A stretch of DNA of 64,000 nucleotides, taken from the NCBI GenBank assembly GCA_963775295.1, contig CAVZIK010000006.1:2976001-3040000 (forward strand). The letters are read 5' to 3'. A program made the position numbers and the translations under genes. The DNA is from JAMDEO01 sp963775295 (GTDB taxonomy: Bacteria > Actinomycetota > Thermoleophilia > RBG-16-64-13). Under the pieces are notes generated by a model that saw nothing but the letters and a program-made list of their open reading frames with translations, ran no database searches and was not told the origin of the DNA. Shown here piece after piece: positions 51,257 through 59,324 of the stretch; the stretch's first letter is position 1, and each line of letters opens with the position of its first letter.

Positions 51257-51516
51257 TATAGTCTGCCGACATTCCCTTCCGATTGGTGACGGCCTAAGAA
51301 GGGATAAACCCCGCATCTGGGTGGCTATTCACCGGCCGGGGCCCGCATCGTCCCTCGGTTCGTGTACACTGACTGCCACCCAAGGGGCGAAGCCAGTAGC
51401 CTCTCGAGATGCGCTGACGCACGTCAAACACACCGTGGACCCGAGTATTTCCGGGCTACGGACGCCGGCCCATCCATTGCAAGAGACGCTCGAGTTCGGG
51501 GCTGAAGGGAGATCAG

Positions 51517-52263
51517 TTGCTAGCTGACGATGTTCTTCAATTAATCCGCTCACGCAAATCGACCAGGGCCCCATTCGACCGCAGCCTTCCCGTTACAGAC
51601 GAGGAGTTGGGGCGGATTCTTGAAGCGGGCCGCTGGACGCCGACGGCGCATAACATCCAGAACTACGAGATCGTCGCGGTACGCGACCCGGACCTACTTA
51701 GTCGTATTGGACGCATCAAGTACGTCGTCCCTCCGGAGTTCTTGCGGGAGAATCTCAAGAGCGTTTCCCCCTCGGAGGCGGAATGGGAGCAGAGGAAAAC
51801 GGGCGTGCTTGCAACTCAAGTGCCGCCCGAGTTTCTTGTCGCAGGCCGCGAACTGAATGAAGACGAGCAAGCAGCGCTTAACGCCAGGTTTGAGAAGCTC
51901 ATAACCGCTACTTCCTGTCTGCTCATCGTCCTGTACGACCGCAGCCGGCCGGCGCCCGGCTGGACAGGCGACGACATCGGTCTGATCAGTCTGGGCTTTC
52001 TGCTCGAGAACATGTGGCTGATGGCGACGGCCCAGGGCGTCGACTTCAGCATCATAAGTATTCTTGGCGAGCCCCCGGCGGCGAAGGAGATAGCCGCAAT
52101 ACTGGGCATCCCAGAACGTCTATCCATCATCTTCGGCATTCGTCTCGGACACACTGCGACAAAACTCCGTCCCGGCCCCGGGATGCGCCGGAGTATCGAG
52201 GACTTCTCCCACGGTGATCATTACGGAGAGAAACTCATCTTGAACGGAGATGAGAAGAGATGA
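51517..52263 (+). CDS. FMN-dependent nitroreductase family protein
   Basis: This 248-residue protein starts at TTG 51517 behind GGGAGATC. The nitroreductase fold is marked by RSRKSTRAPFD (FMN phosphate-binding Arg/Ser region), LEAGRWTPTAHNIQNYEIVAV and later GFLLENMWLMATAQGVDFSII. The family uses NAD(P)H to reduce nitro, quinone or flavin substrates. The middle is slightly extended with an acidic loop. It sits alone between the tRNA-Phe and its partial repeat, so it may have arrived with a mobile element. Confidence 0.85.
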   Translation: MLADDVLQLIRSRKSTRAPFDRSLPVTDEELGRILEAGRWTPTAHNIQNYEIVAVRDPDLLSRIGRIKYVVPPEFLRENLKSVSPSEAEWEQRKTGVLATQVPPEFLVAGRELNEDEQAALNARFEKLITATSCLLIVLYDRSRPAPGWTGDDIGLISLGFLLENMWLMATAQGVDFSIISILGEPPAAKEIAAILGIPERLSIIFGIRLGHTATKLRPGPGMRRSIEDFSHGDHYGEKLILNGDEKR

Positions 52264-52357
52264 GGTAGGGCTGCATCCAACCCTGGACGCTCGGCCGGGA
52301 GAAACGCGTCAGTGTGATTCGCAAGTGATTCCTCGCCTGATGATTCCGGCTGGGAGA

Positions 52358-52380
52358 CGTCCCGGGTTCAAATCCGGGGT
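52358..52380. other. tRNA T-arm-like remnant
   Basis: CCCGGGTTCAAATCCGGGG resembles a T-arm with stems and TTCAAAT loop, but the rest of a tRNA is not found upstream. It may be a fragment of a tRNA left by recombination next to tRNA-Phe. Confidence 0.35.
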
Positions 52381-52430
52381 ATGCCATTTATTCACTTCGT
52401 GAACATATAGCATACGCATGGCTTCCTAAG

Positions 52431-52503
52431 TGGCGGGACCCGGACTTGAACCGGGGACACCATGATTTTCAGTCATGTGCTCTACCAACTGAGCTATCCC
52501 GCC
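52431..52503 (-). tRNA. tRNA-Phe (anticodon GAA)
   Basis: This full 73-base tRNA on the minus strand has the acceptor GGCGGGA with TCCCGCC, a D-arm with AGCTCAGTTGGTAGAGC, the anticodon loop CTGAAAA giving GAA, and a T-arm with GGTTCAAGTCC. CCA is not encoded. Confidence 0.97.
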
Positions 52504-52669
52504 ACGCAGACGTGGCTTGGTGCGGACAACCGTGCACCGGGCCGCAATACTAGCCGAGCGCTAGGAGCATTTCAAGGATGAAGAGATGCTTGAGTCGACG
52601 CACGCCGTGCCGATACAAGACTGTGTGGCTGGTGAACTTCCAGTGATCTCGTCCAGGTGGAGGTACTGC

Positions 52670-53035
52670 ATGGCGTCCGCGGAGGCAAGGGATATCCTCG
52701 CCCAATGGAAAGCTCAATCTCTGGCCCCGGAGCCGGACACTCCCGCCGGTCCCGAGTTGGTCTCACGGATGGCCGAGCTCTTCAAAGTCCTCAGCGACCC
52801 CACGCGGGTGCAGATCATTCAGACCCTGATAGAGGACGAGGAAACGCGGGTGCGCGATATGGCAGAGGCGGTGGGCATGAGTCAATCGTCCGTGTCGCAC
52901 CACTTGAGGATCCTGCGGAACTTCAGACTGGTGCGGACCCGCCGGGTCGGCAAGGAAGTCTACTACTCGCCGGACGATGACCACGTGGAACTGCTGCTGA
53001 GGTTATGCGCTGAGCACATAACCTCAGGCCACTGA
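52670..53035 (+). CDS. ArsR/SmtB-family metalloregulator
   Basis: This 121-residue repressor starts at ATG 52670 behind GGAGG. The winged helix is LFKVLSDPTRVQIIQTL, VRDMAEAVGMSQSSVSHHLRIL, then RLVRTRRVGKEVYYS. The C-terminal helix has DDDHVELLLRLCAEH, which matches the alpha-5 zinc site D-x-H-x10-H of SmtB/CzrA; an extra His follows (HITSGH). No alpha-3 CxC arsenic site is present. A zinc or cobalt response is more likely than arsenic. The regulated gene is not adjacent on this strand, since tRNAs follow. Confidence 0.85.
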   Translation: MASAEARDILAQWKAQSLAPEPDTPAGPELVSRMAELFKVLSDPTRVQIIQTLIEDEETRVRDMAEAVGMSQSSVSHHLRILRNFRLVRTRRVGKEVYYSPDDDHVELLLRLCAEHITSGH

Positions 53036-53113
<78 letters not shown>

Positions 53114-53205
53114 AAAACCATGCCTGCGTGCACCTTGGATGATCCGGCCCTCTCGCAAGCGCACAGATTATCGCACGTTGGCCGACCTTTGTCTCATAAG
53201 CCAAG

Positions 53206-53277
53206 TGGGCGCAGCAGGATTTGAACCTGCGACCCCCTGCTTGTAAGGCAGGTGCTCTCCCGCTGAGCTATGCGCCC
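53206..53277 (-). tRNA. tRNA-Val (anticodon TAC)
   Basis: This 72-base minus-strand tRNA has acceptor GGGCGCA paired with TGCGCCC, the D-arm AGCTCAGCGGGAGAGC, the anticodon loop CTTACAA giving TAC, and a T-arm with GGTTCAAATCC. Confidence 0.96.
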
Positions 53278-53296
53278 AGGCCCGTGGCATGGGAAG

Positions 53297-53369
53297 TGCC
53301 CCCAGGGGAATTCGAATCCCCGCCGTCGCCTTGAAAGGGCGATGTCCTAGGCCGCTAGACGATGGGGGC
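53297..53369 (-). tRNA. tRNA-Glu (anticodon TTC)
   Basis: This 73-base minus-strand tRNA has acceptor GCCCCCA paired with TGGGGGC, the anticodon loop CTTTCAA giving TTC, and a T-arm with GGATTCGAATCC. It is a second Glu isoacceptor besides the CTC tRNA near gltX. It forms a cluster with Val and Asp. Confidence 0.96.
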
Positions 53370-53470
53370 ACAATGGCGCTGCCGAACCCACGTGCGCACG
53401 TGTGGCTCGCAGCTCGGAGATGCTAGCACACAACCGAGCACCGGCCAACCACTTCTTCCCCGGACAAACC

Positions 53471-53489
53471 GGCTCTCTGATTCAGAGCC
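53471..53489. repeat. Short inverted repeat GGCTCT-N7-AGAGCC
   Basis: A perfect 6-base-arm inverted repeat lies between the tRNA cluster and the alanine racemase gene. A TTGACA at 53498-53503 follows it on the plus strand, but no matching -10 was found at 17 bases. It may be an operator or an attenuation hairpin; this is speculative. Confidence 0.3.
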
Positions 53490-53547
53490 TGAACCCGTTG
53501 ACAACCGGCAGGTGACTCCCCGGCATCTCGTGTGCTAGCTTTCCCGC

Positions 53548-54669
53548 ATGAAGATTTCTGAACGCAGTAGCGTGCTCATAGATCTGGCCGCCATCCGCCA
53601 CAACGTCGCTTCCCTCCTCTCTCGGCTGAAGCCGGGAACCAAGATGATCGTCGCAGTCAAGGCGGACGCATACGGTCACGGTATCCTGCCGGTAGCCCGG
53701 GCAGCGGTCTCCGCCGGAGCACACGGAGTGGCGGTGGCCACGGCCGAAGAGGCGGTCGCCCTGCGCGACGCCGCCTTCGACTCGATGGTGCTGGTGATGG
53801 GGCCCCTATACAGCCTGGATCAATATGTGGAAATGGCCCGGCGCAACGTCGAGTTCGCGGTAGTCAGCGACCACATGGCATCGCTGCTGCCCTTGCTTCG
53901 CGGCCTGGGAATCCGAGCACGCATCCATCTCAAGATCGACAGCGGGATGAACCGGCAAGGCCTCTTCCCCGAGGACGCAGACACCTTCCTCGACTCCATC
54001 CGGGGCATTCCCGAGATCGAACTCGCGGGCGTGATGACCCACTTCGCCTGCGTAGCCGAAGATCCGTCTTCGATCGATCGGCAGCTCGAGCGGTTTCTGC
54101 CGGCGGTGGAGCGGGTCCGTGGGGAATGGCCTCAAGCCCTGGCCCATGCGGCCAACAGCGCGGCCACCATTCACAGCCCCCATTCCCACCTCGATATGGT
54201 CCGCTGCGGCTGCGCCGTATATGGGTTGTCGCCGTGGCAGGGTGACGCCGTGGCCGAGGGTCTGGAGCCGGCGCTCAGTTGGAGGTCTCAGGTGGTCCTC
54301 GTGAAGCGAATTCCGCCCGGCGAGGGCGTGGGCTACGGTCACGCCTTCCAACCCGAGATCGAAACCGACGTGGCACTCGTACCCATCGGTTACGGGGACG
54401 GCGTGTTTCGCGGGCTTCACAGCGAGGGGGAAGTACTCATCAACGGACGGCGCTACCCTCTGGCCGGACGGATATCAATGGATTCCTTCGCGGTGGATGT
54501 GGGCACCGATGGACAGGTGAACGTGGGCGACACAGTCACGCTGATAGGCGCAGACGGTCTCGACCGCATCACGGTCGAAGAAGTTGCCCGGCATCTGGGC
54601 ACCATCAATTACGAGATAACCTGCGACATTGCCCTGGACCGCACGGAGCGCCGCTTCCTGAACGGATAG
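53548..54669 (+). CDS. alr: Alanine racemase
   Basis: This PLP enzyme makes D-alanine for peptidoglycan. It has 373 residues, as usual. The Schiff-base lysine is K38 in VAVKADAYGHG, and the catalytic Tyr is in GEGVGYGHAF. Other family motifs are KIDSGMNRQG and PLAGRISMDS. It follows the tRNA cluster in divergent orientation. Confidence 0.95.
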   Translation: MKISERSSVLIDLAAIRHNVASLLSRLKPGTKMIVAVKADAYGHGILPVARAAVSAGAHGVAVATAEEAVALRDAAFDSMVLVMGPLYSLDQYVEMARRNVEFAVVSDHMASLLPLLRGLGIRARIHLKIDSGMNRQGLFPEDADTFLDSIRGIPEIELAGVMTHFACVAEDPSSIDRQLERFLPAVERVRGEWPQALAHAANSAATIHSPHSHLDMVRCGCAVYGLSPWQGDAVAEGLEPALSWRSQVVLVKRIPPGEGVGYGHAFQPEIETDVALVPIGYGDGVFRGLHSEGEVLINGRRYPLAGRISMDSFAVDVGTDGQVNVGDTVTLIGADGLDRITVEEVARHLGTINYEITCDIALDRTERRFLNG

Positions 54670-54771
54670 ACCGGCGGGATAGCAGTCTCTTCCAGCCGCG
54701 AAGTCACGAGTCCTTCAGAGACCCGATCTCCCGCCTTGCGTCAAAAACACAGGAAGCCATAACGGTCGAGT

Positions 54772-55629
54772 CTAGGGCAGCCTCATGCCGCAGGTGCGGC
54801 AGAACGCGTCCGAGGGGCCATACGTCGTCCCGCAAGCAGCGCACACTCCCCCACTCCGACCTTGCGCCGGCGCCTCGGGGGCTCCCTGTGCGCCTTCGGC
54901 CACACCGGGCTGACCGCCCGCGGGCTGATCGGGCTCGGGCCACACGCCCCGGGGCACGGGCGGCGCCGGGCTTCCGCCGCCAAGGGCCGGCGGCGGAACC
55001 TGCTGCGGCGGCTGCGCCGGTTGCTGGGCCGCCGACACTGGAGGTTGAGGCGTCGGCTGCTGCGGCGGTATGGGCTGCTGTTGTGACGGCGCCTGCCGCG
55101 GCGGCGTATACGGCGGTGTCACGGGAGGCGCGTACTGGCCGCCGGCATAGCCTTGCGGCCCGCTCGCGCGCCACATGTCTTGTTGGCCGATGCGTCCCTT
55201 CAGTTCGGACGCCTTCAGCCAGTAAATGATCCAACAGACGAGCCAGGCCAGGGATACCACCCAGCCGACGAATGGGATCCAGCGGAAGAACGACATAACG
55301 ATGAAGAGGATGGCAGCCCCCATGCCCACGCTGTAGCCGAAATCCCCGTCAGCGGCCCAACCTCTACTCCTGTACTCAGCCTGGACCGACTCCCGCACCT
55401 TGATCACCGTGTGGATCGACCAGTACCAATTGAATATCGGAATGAAGTTCAACCAGACATACCCCGGCGGCATGGCGCGATTGCTCGGCTGAACCCGGTC
55501 GAGCAAGTTGTGGAGATTCAGGAGAAAGAAGAACAGCGGTATCAGGAAAATACCTACAAGGATGACCGACACCACAAAGGCGCCAAAACCCCAACCGAAT
55601 CCGCCCAAGCTCCATGGAAAAAGGTTCAT
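54772..55629 (-). CDS. Membrane protein with Pro/Gln-rich linker and C-terminal zinc ribbon
   Basis: This 285-residue protein has about four hydrophobic helices in the first 165 residues (for example GAFVVSVILVGIFLIPLFFF). A Pro/Gln/Ala/Gly-rich disordered linker of about 90 residues follows, and a C-terminal zinc ribbon (CAACGTTYGPSDAFCRTCG). The N-terminal part resembles DUF4234/DUF4328-like proteins, with GYVWLNFIPIFNWYWSI. It may bind partners through the ribbon. It is convergent with alr. Confidence 0.7.
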   Translation of the reverse strand: MNLFPWSLGGFGWGFGAFVVSVILVGIFLIPLFFFLLNLHNLLDRVQPSNRAMPPGYVWLNFIPIFNWYWSIHTVIKVRESVQAEYRSRGWAADGDFGYSVGMGAAILFIVMSFFRWIPFVGWVVSLAWLVCWIIYWLKASELKGRIGQQDMWRASGPQGYAGGQYAPPVTPPYTPPRQAPSQQQPIPPQQPTPQPPVSAAQQPAQPPQQVPPPALGGGSPAPPVPRGVWPEPDQPAGGQPGVAEGAQGAPEAPAQGRSGGVCAACGTTYGPSDAFCRTCGMRLP

Positions 55630-55663
55630 CTAGCCCTCCTCGGTGTGATTGATCTCGACGCCC

Positions 55664-57124
55664 TCATTGGCTCACCGCTGCCACAGCCTTGTCCCGGGCC
55701 GCGATAAGCAGGGAGATGTCTGGTTCTTGGATGAAACCCTTGGCCTGCAGGACCTCGATCATGGAGCGGGCCTCGGTGACGTCGGCAAGAGTGGTGGCGT
55801 AGACCTCCTCGGAGGTGAGCTCGAGGCGGGCCACCCCGTCTTTGATGGCCTGCATGGCCACATCGGCCGCTTCCTTGGCAAAGACCTCGGTCTCCTGCAT
55901 GGTGGGCATGATGTGGTCGGGGGTAAGGGTATTGGTGGCAACCACATGGTCGGCCACGGAGTGAGCGGCGGCAACGGCCATCTCGTCGGTGATCTTTCTT
56001 GCCCGCACCAGAAGGGCGCCTTTTAAGATGCCGGGGAATCCGATGGAGTTGTTCACCTGGTTGGGGAAGTCCCCCCGGCCGGTGGCGACCACGTAGGCGC
56101 CGGCCTCTTTCGCGGCATAGGGGTAGATCTCAGGGACGGGATTGGCACAGGCAAAGACGATGGACTTCTTCGCCATCTCGGCGATCCACTCCGGCTTTAT
56201 GGTGTCCGGTCCGGGCTTGGAGGCGGCGATGATGACATCGGCGTCTTTTAAGGCTTCTTGTTCGGTCTCGATGCGTTTGGGGTTGGTGGCCTCGCAGATC
56301 TCCCACTTGCGGTAGTAGGCGGTGTCGGCCCTCACGTCGGACCTGCCCTTGTGCAGGCCGCCCTTGGAGTCAAAGACGACCATCTTTTCCGGGTCTCCCC
56401 CGTCTTTTAAGATGAGACGGGCGGCGGTTGAGTTGGCGGCTCCGGCGCCGAGAAGGACGATCTTCGCGTCTTTTAGTTCTCGGCCGGTCACGCGGAGGGC
56501 GTTGAGGAGTCCGGCCAGGGTGACCGAGGCGGTGCCCTGGGCGTCGTCGTGCCAGACGGGGATGTCGCATTCCTCGCGCAGGGTGTCAAGGACCTTAAAG
56601 CAGTTGGGCTGGGAGATGTCCTCCAGGTTGACCGCTCCGAAGCTGGGCTCGAGCATCTTCACGAACTCGATGATCTTGTCGGGGTCGTGACGGCCCTGCT
56701 TGTTATAGGAGTTGATGCACAGAGCCACGCCGTCGACCCCGCCTAGGTATTTCATGAGGAAGGCTTTGCCCTCCATGACGCCCAGCCCCCCGGGAGGGGT
56801 GACGTCTCCGTCGCCAAGGACGCGGGTGGAGTCGGAGACCACGGCTACGAGATTGCCCCGGTTGGAGAGATCGAACGAGGCGTCGTTATCGTCCCTGATA
56901 CTGGTTGAGACCATGGAGACGCCGGGGGTGTAGTAGACGTTAAACCAGTTGAAGCCGTAGATGCCGGCCTTGGGCATGGTCATGACCTTGCCCCGGTAGA
57001 AGGCGTGGGTCGAGGCCGCGAGTTCTTTGAGAAAGACGGTCTGGGCTTTCGCCCGCTGCTCGGGGGAGAACTCGTCGGGGAAGTAGGAGCCGAGATCGGC
57101 CAGGGTGAGGTCGGGTGTGTTCAT
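55664..57124 (-). CDS. NAD(P)-dependent malic enzyme
   Basis: This 486-residue malic enzyme decarboxylates malate to pyruvate with NAD(P)+. The conserved block KAGIYGFNWFNVYYTPGV leads into malate-binding residues. VWHDDAQGTASVTLAGLLNAL holds the metal-binding acidic residues, and LLGAGAANSTAARLIL is the dinucleotide fold. The C-terminal phosphotransacetylase domain of MaeB is absent, so this is a short malic enzyme. Several Leu-Lys pairs are written TTA AAA, which is unusual here. It is upstream of the membrane zinc-ribbon gene on the same strand, 34 bases apart. Confidence 0.92.
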   Translation of the reverse strand: MNTPDLTLADLGSYFPDEFSPEQRAKAQTVFLKELAASTHAFYRGKVMTMPKAGIYGFNWFNVYYTPGVSMVSTSIRDDNDASFDLSNRGNLVAVVSDSTRVLGDGDVTPPGGLGVMEGKAFLMKYLGGVDGVALCINSYNKQGRHDPDKIIEFVKMLEPSFGAVNLEDISQPNCFKVLDTLREECDIPVWHDDAQGTASVTLAGLLNALRVTGRELKDAKIVLLGAGAANSTAARLILKDGGDPEKMVVFDSKGGLHKGRSDVRADTAYYRKWEICEATNPKRIETEQEALKDADVIIAASKPGPDTIKPEWIAEMAKKSIVFACANPVPEIYPYAAKEAGAYVVATGRGDFPNQVNNSIGFPGILKGALLVRARKITDEMAVAAAHSVADHVVATNTLTPDHIMPTMQETEVFAKEAADVAMQAIKDGVARLELTSEEVYATTLADVTEARSMIEVLQAKGFIQEPDISLLIAARDKAVAAVSQ

Positions 57125-57317
57125 GATCGATGCACCTCGGAAACGGGGAGGGATAGATCAGTCATGCCTTCGAGCCATCATAACATAGGCGTTTTCGGCC
57201 AAAACTCTTCTGTAGAATGGGTACAAGGAGCGTGTCCCCTCGACAGAATGGGATTCTCACAGTACGATGCCTCAATGCTGAAGCCGGAAACGCTGTCCAG
57301 AGGGTGTGCCCTTGCAT

Positions 57318-57986
57318 ATGAACGACTCTGACCGACAGTGTGGAGACGATAGTCAGATGCAGTCTGCCAGGATGCGCCCGGGGAATCCGCGGCTCACGGA
57401 CCGTATGGTGGACAAGGTCCTGCTCTGGATGTTTCCCTACAGCGTGCGGCCGAACCACATGACCATCGCGCGCTTCATCCTCACGCCTGTCGTTCTCGTG
57501 CTCCTCTACTACCACTTCAGGGCTTGGGCCTTCGGGGTCTTCGCCATCGCGGTGAGCACCGACTTCATCGATGGCGCCATGGCCCGCACCCGCAACCAGA
57601 TCACGGCCGTGGGAATGGTCATCGACCCGGTGGCCGACAAACTGCTCATCGGCTCGGTGTTGGCCTGGGTCGGCTATCAATATCTGGTGGTCCAAATCAT
57701 CCTCGCCTTCATAGCGCTCGAGTTGATAGTGCTCGCGGTGGGACTGGGGCTGGCGAAACCGGGCGACAGGGCCAGGCCGGCGAACGTTTTCGGTAAGACG
57801 AAGATGGTCATTCAGAGCATTGCCATAACCGTGTTCCTGGTGTCCGGCATCTTCGGCTTCGAGCGGCCCAAGACCGTCTCGCTCTACATGTTGTGGGTGG
57901 CGATCGTGCTGGCCCTCTTATCGGGGCTCAAACACATCCAGGACAGGTTCCGCAAAGAGGGACCGGCGAGTCCCAAGCCCGCGTAA
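57318..57986 (+). CDS. CDP-alcohol phosphatidyltransferase
   Basis: This integral membrane enzyme of about 222 residues transfers a phosphatidyl group from CDP-diacylglycerol to an alcohol (for example glycerol phosphate or inositol phosphate). The family signature D-x2-D-G-x2-A-R-x8-G-x3-D-x3-D is complete, running from DFIDGAMARTR to GMVIDPVAD. About five hydrophobic helices follow. The start is uncertain: GTG 57306, ATG 57318 and ATG 57357 are all possible; the last has GGAGA at a usable distance. The alcohol acceptor cannot be told. Confidence 0.85.
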   Translation: MNDSDRQCGDDSQMQSARMRPGNPRLTDRMVDKVLLWMFPYSVRPNHMTIARFILTPVVLVLLYYHFRAWAFGVFAIAVSTDFIDGAMARTRNQITAVGMVIDPVADKLLIGSVLAWVGYQYLVVQIILAFIALELIVLAVGLGLAKPGDRARPANVFGKTKMVIQSIAITVFLVSGIFGFERPKTVSLYMLWVAIVLALLSGLKHIQDRFRKEGPASPKPA

Positions 57987-58007
57987 GACTCGAACCCGCT
58001 CTCGGCC

Positions 58008-58580
58008 TCACCTATCCCACGGGCGGACCAACTGAGCCCAGGCCACCAGTGCCTCGACGTAGTCACGAAGCCGTGCGCGGATGTCCTCGTCCGTCAGGTC
58101 TCCACCGGCGTCAAACTTCTCTGCGGCCAGGGACACGCGCACTTCCGGTTGCACCATGACCAGAGAATCCGTGAAGACAAACACCTGCCGCAGGACCAAC
58201 TGGGCCCTGATGGTTCCGCCCACGCCGGTAGATGCCCCCACAATGCCGATGGGCTTGCCCTGCAGACACGAGTCCTTGTGTGGCCGCGAGGCCCAATCGA
58301 GCGCGTTCTTCAGCACCCCCGGGATGGAGTAGTTGTTTTCCGGAGTGGCGATGAGTAGCGCGTCAGCGGCGCGGATCTTATCCTTCAGCGCCGTGACCGG
58401 TTCCGGATCGCCCAGGGCCATAACATCCGCGTTGAAGGGCGGTATCTCGTCCAGCGCATGGAAGCCGAAGACGACCCCTTCGGGAAGCACGGTGGCCGCC
58501 GCTCTTATCAAACCGCGGTTGTACGAACCCTGCCGTAGGCTACCGGCGATACCCAGCAGACGAAAGACATCCTGATTCAT
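58008..58580 (-). CDS. NADPH-dependent FMN reductase family protein
   Basis: This 190-residue flavodoxin-like reductase has the FMN phosphate-binding loop GIAGSLRQGSYNRGL (about 10-24) and the second site TPENNYSIPGVLKNALDWASR. It likely reduces FMN, quinones, chromate or azo compounds with NADPH. It lies 25 bases downstream of the FAD reductase gene on the same strand and could be in its operon. Confidence 0.88.
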   Translation of the reverse strand: MNQDVFRLLGIAGSLRQGSYNRGLIRAAATVLPEGVVFGFHALDEIPPFNADVMALGDPEPVTALKDKIRAADALLIATPENNYSIPGVLKNALDWASRPHKDSCLQGKPIGIVGASTGVGGTIRAQLVLRQVFVFTDSLVMVQPEVRVSLAAEKFDAGGDLTDEDIRARLRDYVEALVAWAQLVRPWDR

Positions 58581-58605
58581 GTGGACTCCACGTTCTCTTC
58601 AGGTT

Positions 58606-59316
58606 CTATTCGTAGCCGTCGAAGCGCTCGAACTTGACGTTGCCCACAGCCGTGATGATCAGCAGTTCCCTCATTGCTTCCACGAAGCCGGGCGGGCCGC
58701 TCACATAATAGGTCCGGCGGGCCGATCCAGGCAGCTCGCGAGCCAGAATGTCCTCAGAGATATGCCCGCGGTAACCCCCCCAGCCGCCTCCGGCGCCGCT
58801 GAGAACGTGCACCACTTTGAAGCCAGGCAACTCCGACTGCATCCGCTCCAATTCTTCCCGGAAGGGGATTGCGTCTTCCAGACGATTGGCGTAGAGCAGC
58901 GTGATCTCCCGCGGAACTAGATCCGTGGGCTGATCGGCGCAGGAGCGCAGGATGCTCCTCACGCAGGTTATCCCTATTCCACCGGCCAGGAACACGACCG
59001 GCTCGGCGCCGGGTGCCAGCGTAAACGACCCGTAGGGAGCCTCAAGCTCTACCTCAGCCCCACTTTGGAGGTTGCGGAGCGCCCTCTTAAACTCGGAATC
59101 GCGCAAACGAGTTGTGAACTCCAGCACGGGCTCGGTGGGCGAACTCGAGTGAGAGAAGTGGTGGTCCAGCGGTCCGTGAGGACCGGCGAAGGAGATGACG
59201 AACCATTGTCCCGGACGATACTCGTAACCCAGGGGCCGTTCGAAGGTAAACGTGACCACGTCGGCCACTCGTGGAGTCTTGCCGATGAGGCGGCTCTTGT
59301 ACATGGAGGCGCCCAT
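58606..59316 (-). CDS. FNR-type FAD/NAD(P) reductase domain protein
   Basis: This 236-residue protein starts at ATG 59316 behind GGAG. It has the ferredoxin-reductase fold: RPGQWFVISFAG (FAD), HHFSHSSSPTE, an NAD-binding GGIGITCVRSIL, and YYVSGPPGFVEAMRELL at the C-terminus. No heme or 2Fe-2S domain is fused. It follows the MFS exporter by 8 bases and precedes the FMN reductase. It may pass electrons to an unseen acceptor. Confidence 0.85.
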   Translation of the reverse strand: MGASMYKSRLIGKTPRVADVVTFTFERPLGYEYRPGQWFVISFAGPHGPLDHHFSHSSSPTEPVLEFTTRLRDSEFKRALRNLQSGAEVELEAPYGSFTLAPGAEPVVFLAGGIGITCVRSILRSCADQPTDLVPREITLLYANRLEDAIPFREELERMQSELPGFKVVHVLSGAGGGWGGYRGHISEDILARELPGSARRTYYVSGPPGFVEAMRELLIITAVGNVKFERFDGYE

Positions 59317-59324
59317 GACCGCTC

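Larger units (their letters stand above)
51004..51516. other. Intergenic region with operator and tRNA-like debris
   Basis: This 513-base gap holds the 24-base inverted repeat at 51063-51086, a tRNA T-arm-like stretch near 51172-51190 and a partial copy of the tRNA-Phe 3' end at 51235-51256. No gene was found in either strand. Confidence 0.5.

Noticed and set aside
54950..55140. Repetitive GCC/GGC tract
   Set aside because: It encodes the Pro/Gln/Ala-rich linker of the membrane zinc-ribbon protein.
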